Source of the DNA: Bacillus cytotoxicus
GTDB lineage: Bacteria; Bacillota; Bacilli; Bacillales; Bacillaceae_G
Reading direction: 5' to 3'
DNA: 64,000 nt
Assembly: GCF_023715645.1 (NCBI RefSeq)
Contig: NZ_JAMBOP010000006.1
Location: 62,001-126,000 of the forward strand
The notes under the pieces are model-generated. The model was not told the origin of the DNA. It did not search any database and saw only the letters and a program-made list of their open reading frames with translations. Below are positions 63,973 through 64,000 of this stretch, in pieces. Both the position numbers and the translations under genes were made by a program. Position 1 is the first letter of the stretch, and each line of letters begins with the position of its first letter.

Positions 63973-64000
63973 TTACTCAGCTTTTTCCGTAGCAAGACTT
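63973..64000 (-). CDS. Possible C-terminal end of a leftward gene (cut by the window)
   Basis: On the minus strand an open frame enters from the right edge and ends ...SLATEKAE-stop at 63973-63975. Only eight codons are visible, so product and even reality are uncertain; the two-way terminator at 63862-63896 would suit it. Confidence 0.25.

Overview
The window reads as chromosome of a Bacillus cereus-group bacterium (B. cereus, B. thuringiensis, B. anthracis and relatives). The evidence is low-GC Firmicute codon use, strong GGAGG-type ribosome sites with frequent TTG/GTG starts, the gene order psd-sda-yqeG ... comER-comEA-comEB-comEC-holA-rpsT-gpr-lepA-hemW-hrcA-grpE-dnaK-dnaJ-prmA-rsmE-mtaB-deoC-rpsU-yqeY (the B. 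subtilis order with local differences), and dispersed 156-bp repeats that look like the bcr repeats of this group. These calls rest on reading the sequence and on remembered families; no search was run.

Positions 1 to about 34.09 kb are an apparently complete siphovirus-like prophage whose left tip lies outside the window. Its right end falls inside the sporulation sigma factor gene sigK: only the C-terminal part of SigK (34082-34384) is present, and it starts at the Asn-Glu-Ile-Ser codons that carry the AATGA core used by the B. subtilis skin element. A large serine recombinase points leftwards off the window edge, as expected if the N-terminal half of sigK lies just beyond. This is therefore best read as a skin-type sigK-intervening prophage that would have to be excised in the mother cell to rebuild sigK.

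Prophage layout: recombinase; ImmA/ImmR-type repressor module with a set of TATACGAAACGTATA operators; early genes; replication block (DnaD-like initiator carrying 11-bp iterons, helicase loader, DnaB-type helicase); a run of small cargo genes with a recurring leader, including two YopX genes; a promoter/terminator switch before the ArpU-type late regulator; a short tyrosine recombinase; a second copy of the sporulation gene spoVS; a possible structured RNA; an HNH endonuclease with a candidate cos site; terminase; portal; protease; HK97-type capsid; connectors; tail genes with a programmed -1 frameshift; baseplate; holin; endolysin. At the right tip lies a LexA DNA-binding-domain gene with its own SOS-like box, broken by a 412-bp IS200/IS605-type element that has no transposase but keeps an omega-RNA-like pseudoknot.

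From 34.4 kb onward the window is core genome: phospholipid synthesis (psd), the replication-coupled sporulation inhibitor Sda with a cluster of DnaA boxes, ribosome maturation (yqeH, yhbY, rsfS, yqeG), aroE, nadD/yqeK, competence DNA uptake (comEA/EB/EC with antisense comER), DNA polymerase III delta (holA), ribosomal protein S20, spore protease gpr, lepA, hemW, the CIRCE-controlled hrcA-grpE-dnaK-dnaJ heat-shock operon, RNA/protein modification genes (prmA, rsmE, mtaB), deoC, rpsU and yqeY. Intergenic spaces hold four copies of a bcr1-like repeat; one is split by a 139-bp MITE with 17-bp inverted repeats and an 8-bp target duplication, and another sits inside a 226-bp element with 12-bp inverted repeats and a 9-bp duplication. 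No tRNA, 16S/23S rRNA or CRISPR array was seen.
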